Positions 51,411 to 58,129 of a DNA stretch of 58,129 bases are shown here, one piece after another. A program made the position numbers and the translations under genes. The DNA comes from Bdellovibrionota bacterium (lineage in GTDB: Bacteria; Bdellovibrionota; Bdellovibrionia; Bdellovibrionales; JAMPXM01), in contig CAUJGS010000081.1 in NCBI GenBank assembly GCA_963170185.1, positions 1-58,129 of the forward strand. The letters are read 5' to 3'. The notes under the pieces were generated by a model. That model was not told the origin of the DNA, searched no databases, and worked only from the letters and a program-made list of their open reading frames with translations. Numbering within the stretch: position 1 is the first letter of the stretch; the number at the start of each line of letters is the position of its first letter.

Positions 51411-52376
51411 ATGACGAAGCGTCGTACGACGAAGACTAATTCGGCGAATCCTACTTCAGCTAAAACTACTTCGGCTCGAACCGCGGGCAAGAAAAGTGCC
51501 TCTAAGAAAAGTGCGGACCCTGCGATTTCGACGATCAAAGCAGGCGCGAAGTGGAAGCCGATGAAACCGGCGCGCTTTAAGTCTTACTCGGACATTCGAT
51601 TGGAAACAGATGGCCAAGGCATTGCCAAAATCACGATCGATCGTCCCGAAGTGCGCAATGCGTTTCGTCCCCAGACTGTAAAAGAGCTGTTGGACGCGAT
51701 GGACGTCGTTCGTGACGATTCGGAAATCGGCGTGATCATTCTCACCGGCCAAGGCGATATGGCGTTTTGTTCGGGTGGCGATCAGCGCGTTCGCGGCGAA
51801 GGTGGTTACGTCGGCGGCGACGGCATTCCTCGTCTGAACATTCTTGATATGCAAAAAGCCATTCGCTCGTGCCCAAAACCTGTCGTGGCGATGATCGCGG
51901 GTTACGCAATCGGCGGCGGACATGTGCTTCACGTCGTTTGCGATCTTTCGATCGCTGCGGAGAACGCACGCTTTGGACAAACAGGTCCCAAGGTTGGCTC
52001 GTTCGACGGCGGTCTAGGTTCCTCGTACCTCTCGCGCATCGTCGGTCAAAAGAAGGCCCGCGAAATTTGGTTCTTGTGCCGTCAATACAACGCGAAACAG
52101 GCGCTCGATATGGGCCTCGTGAACACCGTTGTCCCTCTTAAGGATCTCGAAGTCGAAACTGTTCAGTGGTGCCGTGAGATGTTGGCGCTTTCGCCAATGG
52201 CTCTTCGCTTCTTGAAAGCCGCTCACAACGCGGACTGCGATGGTCAGATCGGTCTCTTGGACTTCGCGGGCAATGCGACTCTTCTTTACTACATGAGCGA
52301 CGAAGGCTCGGAAGGTAAAAAAGCGTACCTCGAAAAACGTCGTCCTGATTTTTCCAAATTCCCGCGACTTCCGTAA
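51411..52376 (+). CDS. menB: 1,4-dihydroxy-2-naphthoyl-CoA synthase
   Basis: 321 residues from ATG 51411 (RBS AAGGAG). MenB closes the ring of OSB-CoA. A crotonase core begins near residue 60, after a Lys/Ser/Thr/Ala-rich tail that is absent from typical MenB (about 285 residues). Motifs: [36 protein letters not shown] and [14 protein letters not shown] with the catalytic Asp/Gly region. The tail resembles a basic disordered linker. Confidence 0.95.
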   Translation: MTKRRTTKTNSANPTSAKTTSARTAGKKSASKKSADPAISTIKAGAKWKPMKPARFKSYSDIRLETDGQGIAKITIDRPEVRNAFRPQTVKELLDAMDVVRDDSEIGVIILTGQGDMAFCSGGDQRVRGEGGYVGGDGIPRLNILDMQKAIRSCPKPVVAMIAGYAIGGGHVLHVVCDLSIAAENARFGQTGPKVGSFDGGLGSSYLSRIVGQKKAREIWFLCRQYNAKQALDMGLVNTVVPLKDLEVETVQWCREMLALSPMALRFLKAAHNADCDGQIGLLDFAGNATLLYYMSDEGSEGKKAYLEKRRPDFSKFPRLP

Positions 52377-52401
52377 AAGAAACCGTCTGGTCGAAGCCGT
52401 C

Positions 52402-53733
52402 TTATCGAAGACGCTTTAAGGCGGCTTGACCCTCTTCTGTCTCAAAGACGCGGTAAACTGGGTAGGCCGCGTTTTCGTATGCGCCCATTTGAAATGGAAG
52501 CCCGGTTTCTCTTGTCAGCTGATCGGTGAAGGCTTGGTTGTGGGCCTTCCCCCAGCTTCTCAATGTCGGGTTTGGAACCGAAAGGTTTCGACCGATTTCA
52601 TGAGCCTGATCGAAGTACATGAACGTGTTTTGCCAGAAAGGCTCGACGTTGAAGTCGACGCCAGCCCCGTTTCGAATATCGATAAGAATGAGATCCGATA
52701 CATCAAGACCGTTTGCGACGATGTCGACGAAGCGTGTGTCACTGATGTCGCGAATCAGGATGAGACCGGTTGGTCTCAAGCCGCGATCAAGTTGGATCAA
52801 AAAGTTCTGAGCGTTTGGCGACTCCATCTGAAGTCCATACCGAACTAAGAGGCGAGCCTTGATGGCGCCGATGGCTTCCGCATAGTGCTTTTGCCAGAAG
52901 GCACTAAACTCCATCCCGTTGTGCGCTGCGATTTCTCTTCCGACCCATGGGATCGCAAACGCTGGCAGGTAGTAGTGACCGTCGTCTAGGCGAGAGAGAT
53001 CGCGCAGAAGAAACCCACGCCCTGTGCGTTTGTCGGCAACCGTCAGCGAGTCAAAGAGGATCGCGAAGCTAGGGTCGGGACCAAGTCTCCGGTCGCGCGC
53101 TTGGATGTACGTTGCGCGTGTGATGGCGGTTCCGATGTCATTTTCGGTTCGGATCTTTGCGCCCTCAAGGCCCGGCAGGTTTTCGTGAACAGTGTCCGTG
53201 GGAAGTTTGATCGAATACCGAAGAAACGACCCTTTTTCGAGAACAAGACTTCGCGACGCTGTCGGGCCACCGCGAAGCGTGCCTCGCTTTTCGAGATTTA
53301 AGAACGGAACGTTGGCGCTTTTGTTAAATGGGTGATGTGGCCAGATGACGTTTTCGTCGTGAAAGAGAAATTCGCGCAAGTTTTGCGGAAGATCGCCGAA
53401 GGCACCGATGGTTTGAATATCGACTTCGCTTCGGGCCACGCCGGAGAACGGAATCGCCACTTTGGCTTTGTCGATGCGATGCATTTTCACGTTCGCTTCA
53501 CGCTCCCACTTTTGCCACTGCGCAAACGCATTGGAATCCACGAGGGCTAGTGTCGCCTGGGACTGGGTGATGAAGGCGGATTCGCACGGGCCGAGTTGAG
53601 CCCACGCGCCAGGCGAAATGAAGAGTCCCGTCGAAACCAGCGCGAGCAGGCCCGCTGTCCATGGTTTGGACAGATCGGGAAATAAATTTCTGATCCTCCC
53701 AAGCCGGAGGGGGTATCTCGGTTTCATAGGCAT
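52402..53733 (-). CDS. Secreted protein with IucA/IucC-like signatures, unassigned
   Basis: About 443 residues from ATG 53733 (ATG 53727 is also possible). A long N-terminal region of about 30 residues precedes a hydrophobic stretch ending in GAWA, so export is likely. Several segments recall NIS siderophore synthetases (IucA/IucC): ASRSLVLEKGSFLRYSIKL, and YGLQMESPNAQNFLIQLD followed by ILIRDISDTRF, similar to the family's 'E.H.QN...RD..G' ATP-site motif. Those enzymes are cytosolic, so the likeness may mean a related fold rather than siderophore synthesis. It interrupts the men cluster on the opposite strand. Confidence 0.6.
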   Translation of the reverse strand: MPMKPRYPLRLGRIRNLFPDLSKPWTAGLLALVSTGLFISPGAWAQLGPCESAFITQSQATLALVDSNAFAQWQKWEREANVKMHRIDKAKVAIPFSGVARSEVDIQTIGAFGDLPQNLREFLFHDENVIWPHHPFNKSANVPFLNLEKRGTLRGGPTASRSLVLEKGSFLRYSIKLPTDTVHENLPGLEGAKIRTENDIGTAITRATYIQARDRRLGPDPSFAILFDSLTVADKRTGRGFLLRDLSRLDDGHYYLPAFAIPWVGREIAAHNGMEFSAFWQKHYAEAIGAIKARLLVRYGLQMESPNAQNFLIQLDRGLRPTGLILIRDISDTRFVDIVANGLDVSDLILIDIRNGAGVDFNVEPFWQNTFMYFDQAHEIGRNLSVPNPTLRSWGKAHNQAFTDQLTRETGLPFQMGAYENAAYPVYRVFETEEGQAALKRLR

Positions 53734-53833
53734 TTCGCAAGTCTGTGCGTTGTTTGACCTGAAGGATTGCAAGGACCGTGCGCCTTAGGAATTTGGTTGT
53801 TGATGCCGGAGTGGTCCGCTATCACTGAGGCCT

Positions 53834-54760
53834 ATGACCGCACAGACAAAGCCCCTATCGCCTCCGATGTCATCGTCCCTTTCACACTGGCTGCTTGCCC
53901 TTCGCCCGAAGACCTTAACGGCGGCTCTCGTCCCGATTGTGGTGGCGACAGCGATGGTCAAAGCGCTCGGTTTTCAGGTGTTGTGGTGGGTCTCTGGGTT
54001 AGCGCTTCTGGCTTCGTTTTGTATTCAGATTGCAACCAACTTGATCAACGACGCGATCGATTTCGATAAGGGCGCGGACTCGGAAACGCGCACGGGGCCT
54101 AAGCGGGTGACGCAGTCGGGGCTTCTGACGCGAAAGCAAGTGATGACGGGCGCTGGTCTGTTCTTAGCTGCGGCGTTTGCTTGTGGTGTGCCTCTGGTCA
54201 TGCACGGTGGTCTTCCGATCGTCGTGATCGGAGTTTTGAGTTTGGCTTTGGCTTATGGCTACACGGGAGGCCCGTTTCCGCTAGCGTACTTGGGCCTTGG
54301 CGATCTTTTCGTGATTTTGTTTTTTGGTTTGATCGCGGTTGGCGGAACCTTCTTCTTGCACACGGGGTTTTACACAGATCTTGTTTTCTATGCCGGGCTG
54401 CAGGTCGGATTTCTCGCGACGGTTTTGATTGCGATCAATAACCTGCGTGATTCTCCGGAAGATGCGAAAGTCGGAAAGAAGACTCTGGCCGTTCGATTTG
54501 GCCAAAGGTTCGCCAAGGTCGAAATCACACTTTTGGCATACGCTCCGTTTATCATTGGCATTGCCTACCAAGAGCGTGGTTGGACGTGGGCGGCTTATGG
54601 CCCGTTGATCGCGGTTCCACTGGTCAGTCGTTTGGTACGAGGCATTTGGACGAGCGAGCCTGGTCCGATCATGAATCGCTACTTGGCTTTGGCCGCTGCG
54701 GTTCAAATGCTCTTTGGTATCGCTCTTAGCGTAGGTCTTTGGCTTGGTGCGCGTTCATGA
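53834..54760 (+). CDS. menA: 1,4-dihydroxy-2-naphthoate polyprenyltransferase
   Basis: 308 residues with about eight membrane segments, of the UbiA prenyltransferase family. MenA attaches the isoprenoid chain to DHNA. Asp-rich motifs: NLINDAIDFDKGAD followed by RTGPKRVTQSG, and NNLRDSPEDAKVGKKTLAVRFG. Overlaps menC by 4 bp. Confidence 0.93.
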   Translation: MTAQTKPLSPPMSSSLSHWLLALRPKTLTAALVPIVVATAMVKALGFQVLWWVSGLALLASFCIQIATNLINDAIDFDKGADSETRTGPKRVTQSGLLTRKQVMTGAGLFLAAAFACGVPLVMHGGLPIVVIGVLSLALAYGYTGGPFPLAYLGLGDLFVILFFGLIAVGGTFFLHTGFYTDLVFYAGLQVGFLATVLIAINNLRDSPEDAKVGKKTLAVRFGQRFAKVEITLLAYAPFIIGIAYQERGWTWAAYGPLIAVPLVSRLVRGIWTSEPGPIMNRYLALAAAVQMLFGIALSVGLWLGARS

Positions 54761-55872
54761 TCCATGTTCACCGCTACCATTTGGTTTTGCGGGGAGCTTG
54801 GGAAAAGGCGATCGCACGATCGACTCGTGAAGGCGTGTTGGTTCGGTTTCGCATGCAAGACGGCGTTGTTGGACACGCCGATCTCTTTGCATGGCCGGAA
54901 CTTGGTGACGCTGCTTTGCCCGATCTTTTATCGAAGCTGACGTCGGTTGTCGCAGACGAGTCCGTGGGTAAAAATTCCGGCATCGAGGCTGGTGGGTTTT
55001 CGGAACAAGCGCTTCAATCGCTTCATGAGCGTCTCGAGGCGTTGGCTTCGAAGGATCTAAGCTTTCGTCTTCTGCCCCGGCTAATCGATGCGGCGAAAGC
55101 GGAGATCACAGCCGTTCGCTCCCGGCGACCGGTGGTGCAAGGGTCCGCGCTCAATCACATGACTTCGATTTCTGTTCCGAGTCTTGCGATTGGCGATGTC
55201 ATGGCGGCAAGGCGCGGCGGATTTCCTGCGATCAAGGTGAAGACTCGTGGGTCGGTAGAAGACGCGGAAGCGTTGGCGCGGCTGCAAGGCCATTGGCGTA
55301 TCGGGCTTCGGCTGGATTGCAACGAGCGATCAGACCGCGAAACGTTGTTGCGATTTTTCGATCGGCTACCGATTCGTATGTTGGAGCAAGTTGAATTCAT
55401 CGAAGACCCTTTTCCGTTTTCGGTTGAAACTTGGAGCGAGTTTCATAGGGAAACGGGAATACGATTGGCGCTGGATCGCCCGTCGATGCGCCTGTCTGAA
55501 GAAGAGCTCTTGGCAGTGTTTCGCGATGGCGCCGCGCAAGTGTATGTCCACAAACCGCAGTGGACGAGTACGGATCTGGCGCGAAAGCTTTGCGACAAGG
55601 TTGGCGGTCTGGAAACGGTAGTGACTTCTGCGCTTGGACACCCTGTCGGAAATCTCTATGCGGCGAGCGTCGCGTGCGAGGTTGCACCTGACTCGGTCCA
55701 CGGTTGTATGACTCATCTTGTTTATCGCGATGATGAGATCTCAAGCTCGTTGATTGCTTCCAAGCAAGTGAAGGCTGCTCGCATTTTTGGAAATGGCATT
55801 GGCTATGGCCTTCCGGAGAAATCGCTGCAACAGATTCGTTGGGATGGTCTCTTGGCAAAGGGACGAGGGTGA
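54757..55872 (+). CDS. menC: o-Succinylbenzoate synthase
   Basis: 371 residues from ATG 54757 (4-bp overlap with menA). MenC dehydrates SHCHC; it is an enolase-superfamily enzyme. Catalytic residues can be placed: Lys pair in AIKVKTRG, metal ligands Asp in RLDCNE, Glu in FIEDPFP, Asp in LALDRP, and the second Lys in VYVHKPQW. The N-terminal capping domain is rather divergent. Confidence 0.9.
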   Translation: MIHVHRYHLVLRGAWEKAIARSTREGVLVRFRMQDGVVGHADLFAWPELGDAALPDLLSKLTSVVADESVGKNSGIEAGGFSEQALQSLHERLEALASKDLSFRLLPRLIDAAKAEITAVRSRRPVVQGSALNHMTSISVPSLAIGDVMAARRGGFPAIKVKTRGSVEDAEALARLQGHWRIGLRLDCNERSDRETLLRFFDRLPIRMLEQVEFIEDPFPFSVETWSEFHRETGIRLALDRPSMRLSEEELLAVFRDGAAQVYVHKPQWTSTDLARKLCDKVGGLETVVTSALGHPVGNLYAASVACEVAPDSVHGCMTHLVYRDDEISSSLIASKQVKAARIFGNGIGYGLPEKSLQQIRWDGLLAKGRG

Positions 55873-55877
55873 TTGTG

Positions 55878-57083
55878 ATGACGGAATCAAGCCATCCGCG
55901 CGGCCTTCAGCTAAACCCACGCTTTGCTCCTGAAATGAGAGAGGCTCTTACGCGAGCATGGGATAACCACCGTGAAGAGATCGAAACCCTGGCGCCTGGC
56001 GCGATAGGAATCCTCACCAGCGGTTCGACTCAGTCTCAAGCACACGAAGTGTCGATCGTGATTTTGTCGGCCGAGGCCGTTAAGACCTCGGCGCTGGCGG
56101 TGAATGGTCACCTGGGTTTAAAGCCTGGGCACGTCTGGGGTTTGATGCTTCCGATGTTTCATGTCGGGGGCTATATGATTCCTGTCCGAGCGATGTTGTC
56201 GGGCACTCGCGTGGTGCGATTTGACGAAGACTGGAGACCGGAATCGGCCGTGCGTTTTCTGGCGGAGAACGGAGTCACGCATCTCTCATGGGTACCGACG
56301 CAAGTGTACGACGTCGTGGCGGCGGGCTTGGCGGCGCCGCCAAGTCTTCAGGCCGTCATCGTAGGCGGTGGGCGGCTTGATCCCAGCTTGAAGCGGCAGG
56401 GTCAAGCGCTTGGGTGGCCGCTTCTTGAGTCTTACGGCATGACGGAGTTCTGTTCTCAGATTGCGACTGAACTTGCTGCCCCATGCACGACTGCTGACGT
56501 AAACGGTTGGATGAAGGTGCTTTCGCATGTCGAGGTGGCGACGGAAGATGGCTCTTCGGGGCGCCTCATGGTGCGCAGTGCTTCTTGTTTTAGCGGCCGG
56601 CTGATTGTGGATCTTGTCACGGGCGAATCGAACCTTTTCAAGAGAGAAGGCAAGGCTGACTTCTGGCTCACGCAAGATCGTGTGGAAGTTCGGCGTCAGC
56701 CAGACGGAGCGTGGCTGAAGTTTGTCGGTCGTGTGGCTGATGTTGTGAAAGTTCTAGGGGAAAACGTCGATCTGGCACGCGTTCGCCGATACGTGAACGA
56801 GGCTTTGGCATTTGGTGGCCAAGCGAGCGAAGGCTTAGCGGCCGGTAGTTGGGAAATTGTCGCGTTGCCTGATGCGCGACGAGAACACGAGATCGTGCTT
56901 GTGGTCGAGTCGTCGGAACAAGTGGAGCTTCTAAAGGAATTGCGTCAGCGTTTGGGGGTGAAGCTTCTTCCGATAGAACTGCCGACACGCGTCTGCGTGG
57001 TTCGTGAAATCCCACGCTCCTCCTTAGGAAAAGTGAAGTTTCCGGAACTCCGAGAGCTTCTTACAGAAGCGTCGAAAATCTAG
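55878..57083 (+). CDS. menE: o-Succinylbenzoate-CoA ligase
   Basis: 401 residues from ATG 55878, shorter than typical MenE (450-490) because much of the N-terminal AMP-binding lobe is missing. It activates OSB to OSB-CoA. Visible: the Ser/Thr-rich loop ILTSGSTQSQAHEV, which lacks the usual Gly and Lys, LLESYGMTEFCSQ, the hinge KFVGRVADVVKVLGENVD, and the C-terminal catalytic Lys in SSLGKVKF. Position as the last gene of the cluster supports the role. Confidence 0.88.
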   Translation: MTESSHPRGLQLNPRFAPEMREALTRAWDNHREEIETLAPGAIGILTSGSTQSQAHEVSIVILSAEAVKTSALAVNGHLGLKPGHVWGLMLPMFHVGGYMIPVRAMLSGTRVVRFDEDWRPESAVRFLAENGVTHLSWVPTQVYDVVAAGLAAPPSLQAVIVGGGRLDPSLKRQGQALGWPLLESYGMTEFCSQIATELAAPCTTADVNGWMKVLSHVEVATEDGSSGRLMVRSASCFSGRLIVDLVTGESNLFKREGKADFWLTQDRVEVRRQPDGAWLKFVGRVADVVKVLGENVDLARVRRYVNEALAFGGQASEGLAAGSWEIVALPDARREHEIVLVVESSEQVELLKELRQRLGVKLLPIELPTRVCVVREIPRSSLGKVKFPELRELLTEASKI

Positions 57084-57276
57084 TCAGGCGCATCGGCGAC
57101 ACCGCCTGTTGAAAAAATGTGGAACCCTTGAGGCATCGTCGGTAGTGAGGCGAGACGAGAGTGCTTTAGTTTGAATTTGAGCCGAGATTTTTTGGAAGTT
57201 CGGCGAAACGGAGTTTGGTCCGGCGATTGATTCTAGCCTTGGTCACAACAATTGGATGATTCGTTAGGTTAGGTCG

Positions 57277-57702
57277 ATGGTAGGTCTAAGTCGTATATTT
57301 TTATTGAGTGTCACGTTTCTCATCTCGGGTCTTTCTGAACCCGTGCATGCTACAGAAGGCGCACTAGCGGGCGATGTCGCGACGGTTTCGGAAACGACGT
57401 GTACACGCGCGGATCTCGCCTCGGGGTTGCCGGTTCGTCTACGCTTCAAAATTATCGACGAAAATCAAATCGAAGCCTGGGCATGGGACCGAAAGGACCA
57501 GCCAACACCGGCAATTCGCCTCCAGGCACAAGAGATTCCTTCGCAGCCAGGCCTTGCGCTTTTCAATGTCGCGGGCCAATTGACAGTTTCTGGCGATGCG
57601 AAACTTCTCGTGACTCGCACCGCTCTCAAGTACCGAAATGTCGGTCGACTGCTATTCACCAATCGTACTACTGGCGAACTCAGCACCTACCACTGCCGCT
57701 AA
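57277..57702 (+). CDS. Secreted hypothetical protein
   Basis: 141 residues with a signal peptide ending near VHA. The mature part is beta-rich with two Cys residues (ETTCTRAD and STYHCR at the very end), probably one disulfide. No family recognised. The RBS is weak. It is convergent with the SDR gene, with no bases between the stops. Confidence 0.7.
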   Translation: MVGLSRIFLLSVTFLISGLSEPVHATEGALAGDVATVSETTCTRADLASGLPVRLRFKIIDENQIEAWAWDRKDQPTPAIRLQAQEIPSQPGLALFNVAGQLTVSGDAKLLVTRTALKYRNVGRLLFTNRTTGELSTYHCR

Positions 57703-58129
57703 TTAGGCGAGGCCTTGGTTGACGGAGATGGTTTGCCCCGTGATGCCCGCAGCCAAAGGGCTTGCTAGGAAAGCGATCGTGTTTGAGATCTTTTCCGGGT
57801 CGACCATTGTCGCCCGTGGGTACTGCACTTTTAGTGCGCTCAAAGCCTCGTTGATGGAGCCTTTGCTGGGAGTGTTCGCAGCACCCGAGCCGCGTGCACC
57901 TGGAGCGCCTGGCGGATTTGTCTGTTGAATCAAGAACTCTTCGCTGACGCCATGGCTTACGACGTTGACCGTGACGTTGTTCACGGCAACTTCGCGCGCG
58001 AGGATGCGGGCGAAGTCGCTTAAGCCTCCGCGGGTTGCCGCGAGAATTCCATTTCGTTCAAGACCAAGACGGACGATGTCATGTTGAAGATAGATCACGC
58101 GTCCACGCTTTCGGCCTTCAAGGAACTTC
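57703..58129 (-). CDS. Short-chain dehydrogenase-like protein, partial, degenerate active site
   Basis: The frame is open to the window edge (5' end missing); 142 residues are visible. It follows the C-terminal half of an SDR: GRVIYLQ, NGILAATRGGLSDFARILAREVA, VTVNVVSHG, then a DPEKISNTIAFLASPLAAGITGQTISVNQG ending. In the YxxxK position this protein has LAATR, so the catalytic Tyr and Lys are both replaced, and no Ser is seen at the usual place. It may be a non-catalytic SDR or act with another subunit. Confidence 0.75.
   Translation of the reverse strand, partial: KFLEGRKRGRVIYLQHDIVRLGLERNGILAATRGGLSDFARILAREVAVNNVTVNVVSHGVSEEFLIQQTNPPGAPGARGSGAANTPSKGSINEALSALKVQYPRATMVDPEKISNTIAFLASPLAAGITGQTISVNQGLA

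Noticed and set aside
1-58129. CRISPR arrays, complete insertion sequences, prophage genes, classic defence systems
   Set aside because: No array of direct repeats with regular spacers, no transposase, integrase or phage structural gene, and no restriction or known anti-phage genes were recognised; only the toxin-antitoxin pair qualifies loosely.

Overview
The window looks like a chromosomal segment of a Gram-negative, flagellated, menaquinone-using bacterium. The best guess is a member of the Bdellovibrionota. This is inferred from tandem flagellin genes, many small secreted proteins, a secreted subtilase and a secreted HNH nuclease, and a complete menaquinone pathway. No rRNA or other marker gene is present to prove it. 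Both edges cut genes: the 3' end of a guaB-like gene on the left and an SDR-family gene on the right.

Left part (1-16.9 kb): a lipoprotein subtilase; a soluble six-PAS histidine kinase with a single-domain response regulator; a secreted protein with the Cys-His-Asp pattern of N-terminal glutamine amidohydrolase; a CBS-domain protein; and a three-gene set (membrane spermidine-synthase-like protein, a redoxin/cytochrome c/copper monooxygenase fusion, a second redoxin). Three small secreted proteins follow. Then comes an accessory patch next to a tRNA-Leu(CAG) gene: an AbrB-type antitoxin with a Doc-like toxin and a readable promoter/operator, a MerR regulator with an unusual C-terminal half, and a small ORF.

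Middle part (17-32 kb): rnr and a ubiB-like gene, two flagellin genes with terminators and regulatory repeats, thyA-folA, an HD phosphohydrolase, a MaoC-like hydratase, a secreted HNH nuclease, ung, and several hypothetical genes.

Right part (32-58 kb): a dipeptide ABC transporter operon runs with almost no gaps into shikimate genes: aroB, one 1061-residue protein fusing AroA-AroK-AroD-AroE, and aroC. The fusion follows the domain order of the eukaryotic AROM protein, with aroB overlapping its 5' end. Next come two paralogous Cys-rich secreted proteins around an HTH regulator. Then aroF-ubiE (minus strand) diverge from a menaquinone cluster: a menF-menD fusion, then menH, menB, menA, menC, menE. 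Together these genes can take erythrose-4-phosphate and phosphoenolpyruvate to chorismate and on to menaquinone, except for a DHNA-CoA thioesterase, which I do not see.

The most interesting signals are the AROM-like fusion, the parallel MenF-MenD fusion (the first two modules of plant PHYLLO), and the Cys-rich peptide/regulator locus.
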